DNA of 64,000 nt, taken from the NCBI GenBank assembly GCA_964583605.1, contig CAZOWL010000008.1:1-64000 (forward strand), given 5' to 3'. This document shows positions 44,569 through 54,424 of the stretch, piece by piece. Every line of letters starts with the position of its first letter. Positions within the stretch are counted from its first letter, which is position 1. Under the pieces are notes generated by a model. It made no database searches. It was not told where the DNA came from and worked only from the letters and a program-made list of their open reading frames with translations. A program made the position numbers and the translations under genes. The DNA is from CAZOWL01 sp964583605. Lineage in GTDB: Bacteria; Pseudomonadota; Gammaproteobacteria; Chromatiales; Chromatiaceae.

Positions 44569-45807
44569 ATGGCAACGAGAAGGGTAGTGGTCACCGGGTT
44601 GGGATTGGTGGCCCCGGTGGGTGTCGAGGTCGAGTCCGCCTGGGACAACATCCTCTCCGGACGCAGCGGCATACAGCCCATTACCCATTTCGACATCGAG
44701 CCGTTCAGTACACGATTCGGCGGGCCGATCTACGATTTCGATCCTTCGCCCTACATCGCTAAGAAGGATCTGCGCAAGATGGATAAGTTTATCCATTATG
44801 GTATCGCGGCCGGTACCTGTGCGATCGAGGCATCCGGGCTCGAGGTGACGGAGCGCAATGCCAAGCGCATCGGTGTCGCTGTCGGTTCCGGTATTGGCGG
44901 AATCAGTGGCATCGAGAACAACTACGAGGCCTATCGCACCGGTGGTCCGCGCAAAATCTCGCCCTTCTTCGTCCCGGCCAACATTGTGAATATGGTGGCC
45001 GGCGACCTGTCGATCAAATATGGACTGAAAGGCCCTAATTATTCGATCGTCTCTGCCTGTAGCACTGGCACGCACAACATCGCCGACGCGGCCTTGATGA
45101 TTCGCCATGGCATGGTCGACGTCATGATCGCCGGCGGCGCCGAGATGGCGACCACGCCGGTCGGACTCGGCGGCTTTGCGGCGGCGCGTGCCCTGTCGAC
45201 TCGCAACGATGATCCAGTCGCGGCAAGCCGGCCGTTCGATAGAGATCGGGATGGCTTTGTACTGAGCGACGGGGCTGGTATCGTCATCCTCGAAGAATAT
45301 GAGTTGGCGAAGGCTCGGGGGGCGCCGATCTACGCCGAGCTCGTCGGGGTCGGGATGAATTCCGATGCGTACCACATGACGGCCCCATCGGAGAGCGGTG
45401 AAGGTGCCTGCGATTGCATGCTGTTGGCCTTGCAGGATGCGGGACTGAATCCAAGCGATGTCGACTACATCAATGCGCACGGCACCTCGACGCCGGCCGG
45501 CGATATCGCCGAGACCAAGGCCATCAAGGCTGCGTTCGGGGACCATGCCAAGTCGCTTGCTGTGAGCTCAACAAAGTCGATGACTGGGCATATGCTAGGG
45601 GCCGCCGGCAGTGCGGAGGCGATCTTCAGCATCCTGGCGTTGCGCGATCAGGTGGCCCCGCCGACGATCAATTACGAAACGCCCGATCCGGACTGCGATC
45701 TCGACTATGTGCCCAACACGGCCCGCGAGATGCGGATCGACGTTGTGCTCAGCAATTCCTTTGGCTTCGGCGGTACGAACGGGACCCTCGTCTTTCGTCG
45801 TATCTGA
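44569..45807 (+). CDS. fabF: Beta-ketoacyl-ACP synthase II
   Basis: 412 residues from ATG 44569. Chain elongation condensing enzyme. Cys in YSIVSACSTGTHNIADAA, His in NAHGTSTPAGD and KSMTGHMLGAAG, and the end NSFGFGGTNGTLVFRR. Complete. Confidence 0.98.
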   Translation: MATRRVVVTGLGLVAPVGVEVESAWDNILSGRSGIQPITHFDIEPFSTRFGGPIYDFDPSPYIAKKDLRKMDKFIHYGIAAGTCAIEASGLEVTERNAKRIGVAVGSGIGGISGIENNYEAYRTGGPRKISPFFVPANIVNMVAGDLSIKYGLKGPNYSIVSACSTGTHNIADAALMIRHGMVDVMIAGGAEMATTPVGLGGFAAARALSTRNDDPVAASRPFDRDRDGFVLSDGAGIVILEEYELAKARGAPIYAELVGVGMNSDAYHMTAPSESGEGACDCMLLALQDAGLNPSDVDYINAHGTSTPAGDIAETKAIKAAFGDHAKSLAVSSTKSMTGHMLGAAGSAEAIFSILALRDQVAPPTINYETPDPDCDLDYVPNTAREMRIDVVLSNSFGFGGTNGTLVFRRI

Positions 45808-45856
45808 ATCCGTCCTGTTACCTTGTGCCACGGGGCGGACGTAAGGACCTCTCAGG

Positions 45857-46705
45857 TTGCCCGCCCCGCTGCGCGCGTTGCTTGATGGTCGTGTCGGCGA
45901 CTGCGTATCAGTCGCCGATCGCGGCCTTCAGTACGGCGATGGGCTGTTCGAGACCATCCGCGTCTCGCGCGGTCGCCCGTGTCTCTGGGCGGAGCACCTC
46001 GCAAGGCTCGAGCTGGGTGCGACTCGGCTGGGGTTGCCGCTGCCCGATGTCGGCGAGCTCTATCGCGAGGTCCTCGAGCTCGCGGCGTGCGGCGGCGAGG
46101 CCGTAGTCAAGCTCATCGTGACGCGGGGTGACGGCGGGCGAGGCTACCGTCGCCCCGAACGGCCCCAGTCGCGGCGCCTTGTGGCCCTCTACCCGCTGCC
46201 CAGCTATCCGGATGATTGGCAGAGTGAAGGGGTCAGCGTCATCCAGTGCCGCACCCCAGTCAGCGAGAATGCTCGCCTCGCCGGCCTCAAGCACCTCAAC
46301 CGGCTCGACCAGGTCCTTGCGCGCACGGAATGGGATGATCCTCAGATTGCCGAAGGTCTGATGTGTGATGCGGCGGGATCCCTGATCGGAGGTACGAGCA
46401 CGAATCTGTTCTTGATCCGCGGGACCGAGCTCGCCACCCCGCGGCTCGACCGCGCCGGGATAACGGGTACCGTGCGGACCGTTGTCGGGCGTTTGGCCCC
46501 GACATTGGGATTCTCCGTTACCGAGACCGAGCTACGGCCCGAAGATCTCATCGATGCTGACGCGGCCTTTCTGACCAACGCTGTGGTCGGCTTGTGGCCG
46601 ATCCGTGCGTGGGTCGGTCGCATCGGCCGATACCGTCGACCGCCGGAGGACCTCGTCGCCGCGATCCGGGAGGCGAGCATGATGCCCGAAGGGGTTGAGG
46701 AATGA
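45857..46705 (+). CDS. pabC: Aminodeoxychorismate lyase
   Basis: 282 residues from TTG 45857. PLP enzyme making p-aminobenzoate for folate. Class IV fold: VADRGLQYGDGLFETIRVSR, the PLP Lys in VVKLIVTRGDGGRGYRRPE, LKHLNRLDQVLARTEWDD, and CDAAGSLIGGTSTNLFLIRG. Conserved position between fabF and mltG, whose ATG it overlaps. Confidence 0.93.
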   Translation: MPAPLRALLDGRVGDCVSVADRGLQYGDGLFETIRVSRGRPCLWAEHLARLELGATRLGLPLPDVGELYREVLELAACGGEAVVKLIVTRGDGGRGYRRPERPQSRRLVALYPLPSYPDDWQSEGVSVIQCRTPVSENARLAGLKHLNRLDQVLARTEWDDPQIAEGLMCDAAGSLIGGTSTNLFLIRGTELATPRLDRAGITGTVRTVVGRLAPTLGFSVTETELRPEDLIDADAAFLTNAVVGLWPIRAWVGRIGRYRRPPEDLVAAIREASMMPEGVEE

Positions 46706-47715
46706 GGCGAAACCGAGTCGTTGGTGGACTCCTCGTGGCGATGCTGGGCGGCATCATGGCCACGGCACTTTGGCTCGACTACCACCGCTTCCTAGAGCGG
46801 GAGGTCCCGCCCAATGGATCCGAGCCGTACTTCCTGATCCCACGCGGCGCGTCGCTGCAGCAAGTCTCGCAGCAACTCGTTGCCGAGGGCTATCTCGCCG
46901 AGCCCTACCGCTTCATGATGCTGGCCGTGCTCAAAGGTCAGGCTAAGGGCATCAAGGCCGGCGAGTATGGCTGGGGTGAGGGCCTGACGCCGCGGGAATT
47001 GCTCGCCTTGCTGATCTCCGGCCGCGTTGTGCAGCACTCGATCACGCTTGTCGAAGGTTGGACCTTCCGCGACGCCGTGCAGGTGCTCGAGGCCGACGAG
47101 CGGCTCGCTGGGAATGTCGCGGATCTGACCGATGGTGAGATCATGACGCGTCTCGGTCGCCCTGATAGGCACCCAGAAGGTCTTTTCTTCCCCGATACCT
47201 ACAACTTCCCGCGTGGTACCCCCAGGCTCGCGGTGCTGCGCCGCGCGATGGAGCGCATGGATGCCATACTCGCCGAGGAATGGGCGCAGCGGACCCCTGG
47301 GTTGCCGCTTGGGTCCCCGTATGAGGCCCTGATCCTGGCCTCGATCGTTGAGAAAGAGACTGCCGTTGAGGCAGAGCGAGCTCAGGTGGCTGGGGTCTTC
47401 ATTCGTCGCCTGCAGCGCGGGATGCGCCTACAGACCGATCCGACAGTCATCTATGGTCTCGGGGCAGACTATCAGGGTCGTCTCGGGAAGGTGGACCTCC
47501 GTCGGGACCAACCCTATAACACATACACGCGCGATGGGCTGCCGCCGACGCCGATTGCGTTGCCCGGTCGGGCCTCAATTGCCGCGACCTTGAGCCCGGC
47601 CGACGGTGATGCGCTCTATTTTGTCGCGAAGGGCGATGGTAGCCACCATTTCTCATCGCGTCTCAGCGAGCATAACCGGGCGGTACGCCGTTATATCCTG
47701 AACGGAGATGGATGA
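46702..47715 (+). CDS. mltG: Endolytic murein transglycosylase MltG
   Basis: 337 residues. One N-terminal membrane helix (about 9-26), a LysM-like part, then the YceG catalytic domain. The catalytic Glu is in ASIVEKETAVEAERAQVAGV, followed by RRLQRGMRLQTDPTVIYGLG and LPGRASIAATLSPADGDALY. Cuts nascent glycan strands in the periplasm and sets their length. Confidence 0.96.
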   Translation: MRRNRVVGGLLVAMLGGIMATALWLDYHRFLEREVPPNGSEPYFLIPRGASLQQVSQQLVAEGYLAEPYRFMMLAVLKGQAKGIKAGEYGWGEGLTPRELLALLISGRVVQHSITLVEGWTFRDAVQVLEADERLAGNVADLTDGEIMTRLGRPDRHPEGLFFPDTYNFPRGTPRLAVLRRAMERMDAILAEEWAQRTPGLPLGSPYEALILASIVEKETAVEAERAQVAGVFIRRLQRGMRLQTDPTVIYGLGADYQGRLGKVDLRRDQPYNTYTRDGLPPTPIALPGRASIAATLSPADGDALYFVAKGDGSHHFSSRLSEHNRAVRRYILNGDG

Positions 47716-47827
47716 TCTTGGTGGGAGCTGCCAGCCTTCATCTCCCAGTATCTCGCTTAGAACAGCTCAAGAATGGGAGTGAGACTTCGCCCGTCGGGCA
47801 GGTCCGGTCTGGGCTGACAAGGCTCCC

Positions 47828-47952
47828 TGACTAAGAAACCCGCGAGGCACGTTCGCTCCCTGGCCCTCTGGGAGAGGGTTGGGGTGAGGGAACGGTCAGG
47901 GGCGAGGTGACCTTTTATCATCCGGGGTGGCTCGCCTCGCCCCATGATCGTT
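47828..47952. repeat. Dispersed palindromic repeat, copy 4
   Basis: Reverse orientation, inserted between mltG and tmk, where most relatives have little spacing. Contains GGGAGAGGGTTGGGGTGAGG and ends GCCTCGCCCCATGATCGTT. It ends 28 bases before the tmk ATG and does not disturb its ribosome site. Confidence 0.88.
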
Positions 47953-47980
47953 GGGGCGTGCGGGCGGAGTGGAGGACAGG

Positions 47981-48637
47981 ATGGCTGTCACGGGGCGATT
48001 CATCACGCTCGAGGGGATTGAAGGGGCCGGCAAGACGACCCAAGTTTCACAGGTATGTCGGTTGCTCGAGGGCCATGGAAAGCGGGTTCTGCGCACGCGT
48101 GAGCCTGGCGGCGCACCGATTGCTGAGCGCATTCGCAACCTGCTGTTGGACCCGGCCAGTGCCGGCATGGCTGACGACACGGAGCTGTTACTGATGTTCG
48201 CCGCGCGGGCGGAGCATCTTGCCCAGGTCATCCGACCCGCGCTGGCCAATGGTACCTGGGTCGTCTGCGACCGCTTCACCGATGCGACCTTCGCCTACCA
48301 AGGCGGTGGACGCGGGGTGGCGGAGGAGCGGATCGCCGATCTGGAGGAGCTCGTCCAAGGTAGCTTGCGACCGGATCTGACACTGCTGCTCGATCTGCCC
48401 GTCCCGCTCGGACTGAGCCGGGCCCGGCGCCGCTCGAGCGCCGATCGGTTCGAGGCCGAGATGCTCGGCTTCTTCGAGCGGGTGCGGGACGCCTATCTGC
48501 GCCGGGCGAGGCGCGAGCCCGGGCGAATCTCCATCGTCGATGCGAGCCAAGATCCAGTAACCGTCAGCGAGTCGGTCTGCCGGGCGCTCGCCGAGCTTCT
48601 TGCCCCGACGTTGGATGCTGGCGTCGACCCTGCATGA
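47981..48637 (+). CDS. tmk: Thymidylate kinase
   Basis: 218 residues from ATG 47981 with the ribosome site GGAGGACAGG. P-loop LEGIEGAGKTTQVSQV, DR motif CDRFTDATFAYQGGGRGV, and the LID Arg residues in SRARRRSSADRFE. Phosphorylates dTMP. The 3' end overlaps holB (ATGA). Confidence 0.97.
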   Translation: MAVTGRFITLEGIEGAGKTTQVSQVCRLLEGHGKRVLRTREPGGAPIAERIRNLLLDPASAGMADDTELLLMFAARAEHLAQVIRPALANGTWVVCDRFTDATFAYQGGGRGVAEERIADLEELVQGSLRPDLTLLLDLPVPLGLSRARRRSSADRFEAEMLGFFERVRDAYLRRARREPGRISIVDASQDPVTVSESVCRALAELLAPTLDAGVDPA

Positions 48638-49647
48638 CCACTAGCGCATCCCCGATGGCGAGTCCTCTCCCCTGGACGCGGGCGGCCTGGGAAAGGCTTT
48701 GGCAAGGCCGACAACTTGGGCGCATGCCGCACGCCCTGCTGTTATGCGGGCCGCTTGGCGTCGGTAAGCGCGTCTTCGCCGAGGCCTTGATCCGGGCCCT
48801 GCTATGCTCAGCACCGCGCAGTGATGGGCTCGCCTGCGGCGCATGCCAGGACTGCCATCTGCTTGCCATCGGCGGCCATCCGGACCGCCTAACGCTGGGG
48901 CTCGATCCCGAGGGCACGGGCAACGAGATCAGGGTCGAGAGCGCCCGCGAGCTACTCGACAGTGAGGCGTTGACGCCGCATCGCGGCCAACGCAAGGTGG
49001 TGCTTATCGATCCCGCGCATCGGCTCAATCGGTCTGCGGCCAACAGCCTATTGAAGACCCTCGAAGAGCCGTGCCCAACGACCACGATGATCCTGGTTAC
49101 CGAGGACCCGGGGCGCTTGCCTGCCACGGTCCGGAGCCGCTGCCAGAAGGTATCGTTGCAGCGACCGTCGGAGGACGAGGCCTTGACATGGCTGGCGCCG
49201 CGCGTCGACGGGCAGGACGGGCGGCTTCTTCTGCGTCTCGCCCAGGGGGCGCCGTTGCGGGCGCTCGCCTTGCTCGAGGACGGCCTGCTGGCTCAACGAG
49301 AGGAGCGGCTAACCGGCTTGCGGGCGGTGCTACGGGGGGCGCGCGATCCGGTCAACGAGGCGAACGCTTGGCTCGATGCCAAGCCAGGTCTATTATTCGA
49401 ATGGCTCGGCAGTTGGATCAGCGACCTATTACGGCTCGCTATAGACCCAGCCTGCCCATACCTGAGCAATCCGGACAAGCGGATGGATTTGAGGCAACTA
49501 GCACCTGAGCTGGATTTGGCCGCGACGCACCGCTATCTTCAGCGCGTGTTGCAGGCCCGCGCGCGAGTCGAGTCGAACATCAACAAGCAGTTGCTATACG
49601 AGTCGCTCCTGATCGATCTGGCGCGTTTGGGGTCGGGGATCGACTAG
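48634..49647 (+). CDS. holB: DNA polymerase III subunit delta prime
   Basis: 337 residues. Clamp-loader subunit. P-loop-like LLCGPLGVGKRVFAEALIRA, zinc cysteines in CGACQDCHLLAIGGHPD, and LNRSAANSLLKTLEEPCPTT with the SRC motif region PATVRSRCQKV. The pilZ gene starts one base after its stop. Confidence 0.95.
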   Translation: MTTSASPMASPLPWTRAAWERLWQGRQLGRMPHALLLCGPLGVGKRVFAEALIRALLCSAPRSDGLACGACQDCHLLAIGGHPDRLTLGLDPEGTGNEIRVESARELLDSEALTPHRGQRKVVLIDPAHRLNRSAANSLLKTLEEPCPTTTMILVTEDPGRLPATVRSRCQKVSLQRPSEDEALTWLAPRVDGQDGRLLLRLAQGAPLRALALLEDGLLAQREERLTGLRAVLRGARDPVNEANAWLDAKPGLLFEWLGSWISDLLRLAIDPACPYLSNPDKRMDLRQLAPELDLAATHRYLQRVLQARARVESNINKQLLYESLLIDLARLGSGID

Positions 49648-50004
49648 ATGGAGACGGCGTCAATCGGCGGTCAGCAACGCATCCTGAGCTTTGCGATAAG
49701 GGACAAGAATGCCCTGTACCAGGCCTTCATGCCCTTCGTCCAGAATGGCGGTCTCTTCATCCCGACCACCAAGCGCTACCAACTTGGCGATGAGATCTTT
49801 CTGCTCCTGCAGCTGATGGATGAGCCGGACCGTATCCCCGTCGCGGCGAAGGTCATCTGGGTCACACCGCCCGGCGCTGAGGGTAACCGCGTCGTCGGCG
49901 TCGGGGTTCAATTCAGCGACCAAGACAAGGGTGCCGCCCGACGCAAGATTGAGCAGTATCTGGCGGGCATGTTGAGCGCGGAACGTCCTACCCACACGAT
50001 GTAA
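49648..50004 (+). CDS. pilZ: PilZ-type pilus assembly protein
   Basis: 118 residues, typical of true PilZ (type IV pilus) rather than c-di-GMP receptors: it lacks the RxxxR motif and keeps FVQNGGLFIPTTKRYQLGDE and LMDEPDRIPVAAKVIWVTPP. The position after holB and before tatD is conserved in gammaproteobacteria. Confidence 0.92.
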   Translation: METASIGGQQRILSFAIRDKNALYQAFMPFVQNGGLFIPTTKRYQLGDEIFLLLQLMDEPDRIPVAAKVIWVTPPGAEGNRVVGVGVQFSDQDKGAARRKIEQYLAGMLSAERPTHTM

Positions 50005-50081
50005 GGCGATTTGAGCTCACTACGATGTGTGCTAGTCGCGACGCGGGTTGGTTTCCGGGATCCGATTGCCTTTGACGAAAA

Positions 50082-50858
50082 ATGATCGATTCTCACTGTC
50101 ACCTCGATCATGTCGACCTAGCCCCCTACCATGGCCGCTTCGACCAGATGATGGAAGCGGCGATCGCGGCTGGCGTCGACCGGTTTCTCTGTGTCGCGAT
50201 CAACCTGAGCCAGTATCCGGCGATGCGTAAGCTCGTCGATGCCTTCGAGCAGGTATCAGTCTCCGCCGGAGTGCATCCGAGCGAGCTCGCTGCGGACGGG
50301 CCGAGCCCCGATGAGTTGGTCGCCCTCGCCGCTGACTCTCGCGTCGCGGCGATCGGCGAGACGGGTCTTGACTACTATCGCAGCGGCGGGCGCGATCCTG
50401 GTTGGCAGCAGGAGCGCTTCCGGCGGCACATCCGTGCAGCGCGGGCATCTCGCCTGCCGCTGATCGTGCACTCTCGCGCCGCTCGGGAAGATACGATCCG
50501 CCTGCTGATCGAGGAGGGTGCGGCCGACCTCCAGGGCGTTCTGCATTGCTTCACGGAGGACTGGGAGATGGCCAAGCAGGTGCTCGATCTCGGCTTCTTC
50601 ATCTCGTTCTCTGGCATCGTCACCTTCAAGAGCGCGCAGCCGTTGCGCGACGTGGCCCGCCGGGTTCCCCTCGATCGCTTGCTGATCGAGACCGATTCTC
50701 CGTACCTCGCCCCCGTGCCCCATCGCGGGCGGCCGAACGAGCCCAAGTACCTGTCCGCGGTAGCGCACTGCCTGGCGAAGCTGCGCGGGCTCGAGGTCTC
50801 AGAGCTTGGGGCGGTCACGGCAGAGAACTTCCACCGGTTGTTTCACCGTGCGGCCTGA
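50082..50858 (+). CDS. tatD: TatD family metal-dependent DNase
   Basis: 258 residues. Metal ligands: HCH in MIDSHCHLDHVDL, Glu in IGETGLDYYR, His in PLIVHSR and LHCFTEDWE, and Asp in IETDSPYLAPVPHRG. A 3'-5' exonuclease fold; role in DNA or RNA turnover. The 210 bases to ilvD (50859-51068) are without a gene. Confidence 0.94.
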   Translation: MIDSHCHLDHVDLAPYHGRFDQMMEAAIAAGVDRFLCVAINLSQYPAMRKLVDAFEQVSVSAGVHPSELAADGPSPDELVALAADSRVAAIGETGLDYYRSGGRDPGWQQERFRRHIRAARASRLPLIVHSRAAREDTIRLLIEEGAADLQGVLHCFTEDWEMAKQVLDLGFFISFSGIVTFKSAQPLRDVARRVPLDRLLIETDSPYLAPVPHRGRPNEPKYLSAVAHCLAKLRGLEVSELGAVTAENFHRLFHRAA

Positions 50859-51068
50859 TGCCGATCACCTGTGCGAGCCGATCGCGCGCCTGCCCCCACC
50901 AGTTGTTACACTGACCATCGGCTGCGCCTCGCTCGCTGGTGAGGCGGGACAATCGCTGCGCTCCGGGTCACGCGCCCTTGCTAAGTGGGCGGCATTCGGC
51001 GATGGCTCAGTTGAGGCGGTCAAAGAGCGCCTCCCCGTCGAGAATCGTTGACAGTTACCGAGATCCCT

Positions 51069-52940
51069 ATGCCACAGTATCGCTCCCGCACGACGACACA
51101 CGGCCGCAACATGGCAGGCGCCCGAGCCCTCTGGCGCGCCACCGGCATGCAGGATGCCGACTTCGACAAGCCGATCATCGCGGTGGCCAATTCTTTCACA
51201 CAATTCGTGCCCGGTCATGTCCATCTCAAGGATCTCGGGCAGCTGATCGCCCGCGAGATCGAGTCCGCGGGCGGAGTAGCCAAGGAATTCAACACCATCG
51301 CGATCGATGACGGCATCGCGATGGGACACGGCGGCATGCTTTATTCGTTGCCATCGCGGGATTTGATCGCCGATTCCGTGGAGTACATGGTTAACGCCCA
51401 CTGTGCCGATGCCTTGGTCTGCCTCTCCAATTGCGACAAGATCACGCCCGGGATGCTGATGGCCGCGTTGCGGCTGAATATCCCGACGGTGTTCGTTTCG
51501 GGGGGGCCGATGGAGGCGGGTAAGGTGATCCGAGAGGGCGAGGAGCGACACCTGGACCTCGTCGATGCGATGATCGCCGCGGCGAGCCCGAACGAGAGCG
51601 ACGAATCCGTCCTGGAGCTGGAGCGCTCTGCCTGTCCCACCTGCGGTTCCTGCTCCGGTATGTTCACGGCCAACTCGATGAACTGCCTAACCGAGGCCCT
51701 CGGATTGAGCCTGCCTGGAAACGGCTCGCTGTTGGCGACGCATGCCGCGCGCCGTGAGCTGTTTCTCGAGGCCGGCCGGCTCATCGTGGCACTCGCGCGG
51801 CGCTGCTACGAAGGCGATGATTGCGCCGTGTTGCCGCGGGCCATCGCCAGCCGTGCCGCCTTCGAGAATGCGATGAGTCTCGATATCGCGATGGGGGGCT
51901 CGACCAACACGGTGCTCCATCTGCTCGCGGCGGCGCACGAGGCCGGTGTCGATTTCACCATGGCCGATATCGACCGCTTGAGTCGCGAGGTGCCAAATCT
52001 CTGCAAGGTGGCCCCGGCGACGCAGCGCTTCCACATGGAAGATGTGCACCGCGCTGGCGGCGTCTTCGGCATCCTCGGGGAGCTGGACCGCGCCGGCCTG
52101 CTCGATCGCCAGGTCGCGACCGTGCATAGCGCGACGCTCGGGGAAGGACTCGCGCGTTGGGATGTCATGCGTAGCGACGACGAGGCCGCGAGGCAGCGCT
52201 TTCTGGCGGCGCCCGGGGGTGTGCCGACGCAGGTTGCCTTCAGCCAGGATCGCCGGTGGTCGAGCCTGGATCTCGACCGTGCGGCCGGCTGTATTCGGGA
52301 TCTCGCGCACACCTACAGCCGCGATGGCGGGCTCGCGGTGCTTTTCGGCAACCTGGCCGAGCAGGGGTGCATCGTCAAGACCGCCGGCGTCGATCCGGAG
52401 AGCCTCGTCTTCAGCGGGCCGGCCCGGGTCTTCGAAAGTCAGGAGGCCGCCGTAACCGGCATCCTCGGCGGCCAGGTCGAGCCCGGTGATGTGGTCGTCA
52501 TTCGCTATGAGGGGCCGAAGGGCGGTCCAGGGATGCAGGAGATGCTCTATCCGACCAGCTATCTGAAGTCCAAGGGGCTCGGCAAGTCCTGCGCGCTGAT
52601 CACCGACGGCCGTTTTTCGGGCGGCACCTCCGGTCTTTCAATCGGACACGTCTCGCCGGAGGCCGCAGAGGGCGGACTGATCGCGCTGGTCGAGCCCGGC
52701 GATCTGATCGAGGTCGACATCCCCGCGCGACGGATCCACCTTCACCTCGCCGATACGGTCATCGAAGCGCGGCGGCGTGCGATGCAGGCTAGAGGCCAGA
52801 AGGCCTGGCAGCCGCGCGATCGATCACGCATCGTTTCAACGGCACTACAGGCCTATGCGGCCTTCACGACCAGCGCCGCGCGCGGGGCCGTGCGCGATGT
52901 CGGCCAGGTGCAGTCACTATCCGATCCCTCGGGTCAATGA
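51069..52940 (+). CDS. ilvD: Dihydroxy-acid dehydratase
   Basis: 623 residues from ATG 51069 (MPQYRSRTTTHGRNMAGARA). Third step of branched-chain amino-acid synthesis. Iron-sulfur cysteines in CLSNCDKITPGMLMAALRLN and CPTCGSCSGMFTANSMNCL; active-site region GRFSGGTSGLSIGHVSPEAA. The TTG seven codons upstream is unlikely. Stand-alone gene. Confidence 0.97.
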   Translation: MPQYRSRTTTHGRNMAGARALWRATGMQDADFDKPIIAVANSFTQFVPGHVHLKDLGQLIAREIESAGGVAKEFNTIAIDDGIAMGHGGMLYSLPSRDLIADSVEYMVNAHCADALVCLSNCDKITPGMLMAALRLNIPTVFVSGGPMEAGKVIREGEERHLDLVDAMIAAASPNESDESVLELERSACPTCGSCSGMFTANSMNCLTEALGLSLPGNGSLLATHAARRELFLEAGRLIVALARRCYEGDDCAVLPRAIASRAAFENAMSLDIAMGGSTNTVLHLLAAAHEAGVDFTMADIDRLSREVPNLCKVAPATQRFHMEDVHRAGGVFGILGELDRAGLLDRQVATVHSATLGEGLARWDVMRSDDEAARQRFLAAPGGVPTQVAFSQDRRWSSLDLDRAAGCIRDLAHTYSRDGGLAVLFGNLAEQGCIVKTAGVDPESLVFSGPARVFESQEAAVTGILGGQVEPGDVVVIRYEGPKGGPGMQEMLYPTSYLKSKGLGKSCALITDGRFSGGTSGLSIGHVSPEAAEGGLIALVEPGDLIEVDIPARRIHLHLADTVIEARRRAMQARGQKAWQPRDRSRIVSTALQAYAAFTTSAARGAVRDVGQVQSLSDPSGQ

Positions 52941-53042
52941 GCCCAGTCGCCATGAGCAGATGGCAGCGCGGCTGCCGCCGTGTCGGCCGCTGGACCTCGC
53001 GGGGCATGACACGGCTGAGACTCCGCGGGACCTGGTTGGCCC

Positions 53043-53888
53043 ATGATTAATCGCCGTGCGCCGGGTGCTGCGCTGCGGCAGCTCGAGGGATGGTACAGGA
53101 CGCCGCTTGGTCGGCGGTTGGCGGCGAGTGAAGCCGACTGCCTGGAACGGATGCTTCGCGATACCTTCGGCTACCAGCTGCTCCAAATTGGGTTCATCGA
53201 GGCGCTGGATGATGTCCTCTCCGGCAGCCGCATCCGTCATCGTACCCTCCTGCTGGATGCCATGCCGGGATACCGTGCGAGGGAGACCCAACGTGCGCAT
53301 ATCATTGTCGAGCCCTGTCGCCTGCCGGTGGCCACCGACAGCATTGACGCCGTTGTGTTGCCTCACGTGCTGGAGTTCGCCGCCGACGCGCACCAGGTTC
53401 TGCGGGAGACCGAGCGGGTTCTGATCCCGGAGGGCCGGGTAATCCTTCTTGGATTCAACAGCTTAAGCCTTTGGGGGCTGAGGCGCCTAATGACGCTCGA
53501 ACGACGCAAACGGGTGCCATGGTGTGGCCGCTTTTTGACTCCCTTTCGGGTAGCAGACTGGCTTTCCTTGCTAGGGTTTGATATCGAGATCGAGGAGAGA
53601 TTGATGTTCGGGCTCCCGTGGAGACGCGCGCTGTTCGGCCGTCTCAGTCTTGCCCATACGGTTGCCTACCGCCTCTGGCCGATTTTCGCCGGTGTCTACG
53701 CGGTGCGCGCGGTCAAGCGCGTCTCTACCATGACGCCACTGCGTCCATCTTGGCGGGAACGCCGTGCCCTGCTGTCCGGGCGGCGGGTTGTGGGGCCGTC
53801 GGTCCGCCTGCTGCCGCCGGCCCGTGACGGGCGCCAGGCTGCGCGGCGACGCCATCCTGCTTTAGGTGCGACTCGCAAGGGTATCTGA
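53043..53888 (+). CDS. Class I SAM methyltransferase (YafS-like)
   Basis: 281 residues. Methyltransferase_11-type domain about 85-140 (DSIDAVVLPHVLEFAADAHQ, then LIPEGRVILLGFNSLSLWGL), but the usual Gly-rich SAM loop is replaced by LLLDAMPGYRARE. An arginine-rich C-terminus follows. Conserved neighbour of rnhA, as yafS is in E. coli; substrate unknown. The stop lies 4 bases before the rnhA GTG. Confidence 0.82.
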   Translation: MINRRAPGAALRQLEGWYRTPLGRRLAASEADCLERMLRDTFGYQLLQIGFIEALDDVLSGSRIRHRTLLLDAMPGYRARETQRAHIIVEPCRLPVATDSIDAVVLPHVLEFAADAHQVLRETERVLIPEGRVILLGFNSLSLWGLRRLMTLERRKRVPWCGRFLTPFRVADWLSLLGFDIEIEERLMFGLPWRRALFGRLSLAHTVAYRLWPIFAGVYAVRAVKRVSTMTPLRPSWRERRALLSGRRVVGPSVRLLPPARDGRQAARRRHPALGATRKGI

Positions 53889-53892
53889 GCTC

Positions 53893-54333
53893 GTGGCGAA
53901 GCTCGTCGAGCTGTATACAGATGGCGCATGTAAGGGCAATCCAGGCCGAGGCGGTTGGGGTGCCCTGCTGCGTTGGGGTCAGCATGAGAAGGAATTGTGT
54001 GGCGGGGAGCTGGGGACGACGAACAACCGCATGGAGCTGATGGCCGTCATCAGGGGACTCGAGGCCCTCAAGCGCCCCAGCCGCGTCCGGGTCACGACCG
54101 ATTCCCAGTACGTCAAGCGCGGTGTAACCGAATGGCTCGCGCGTTGGAAGCGCAATGGTTGGCAAACGTCCGGAAGGCTCCCGGTGAAGAACCGCGATCT
54201 CTGGGAGCGTCTCGATGAGGCCATGGGCCGTCACCAGCTCGAGTGGCAGTGGGTGCGTGGGCACCGCGGGCACGCCGAAAATGAGCGGGCCGACCGCCTC
54301 GCGAATCAGGGGATTCCCTCTTCCGCGGCCTGA
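53893..54333 (+). CDS. rnhA: Ribonuclease HI
   Basis: 146 residues from GTG 53893. Removes RNA from RNA-DNA hybrids. Catalytic residues Asp in ELYTDGACKGNPGRGGW, Glu in TTNNRMELMAVI, Asp in VTTDSQYVK, His in VRGHRGHAENE and Asp in RADRLAN are all present. An upstream extension of the frame overlaps the methyltransferase and is unlikely. Confidence 0.97.
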   Translation: MAKLVELYTDGACKGNPGRGGWGALLRWGQHEKELCGGELGTTNNRMELMAVIRGLEALKRPSRVRVTTDSQYVKRGVTEWLARWKRNGWQTSGRLPVKNRDLWERLDEAMGRHQLEWQWVRGHRGHAENERADRLANQGIPSSAA

Positions 54334-54424
54334 GCCTTTGCGTCTGCAGCTGGCGCTTGCCTCGGCGATACGAATCGCCGTACCCTTAACCGTATTGAAA
54401 TCAATCCTAATCTTAGAGTCGCCC

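Noticed and set aside
51048..51069. Upstream TTG start for ilvD
   Set aside because: The conserved family start is the ATG at 51069; the extra seven residues are unconserved.
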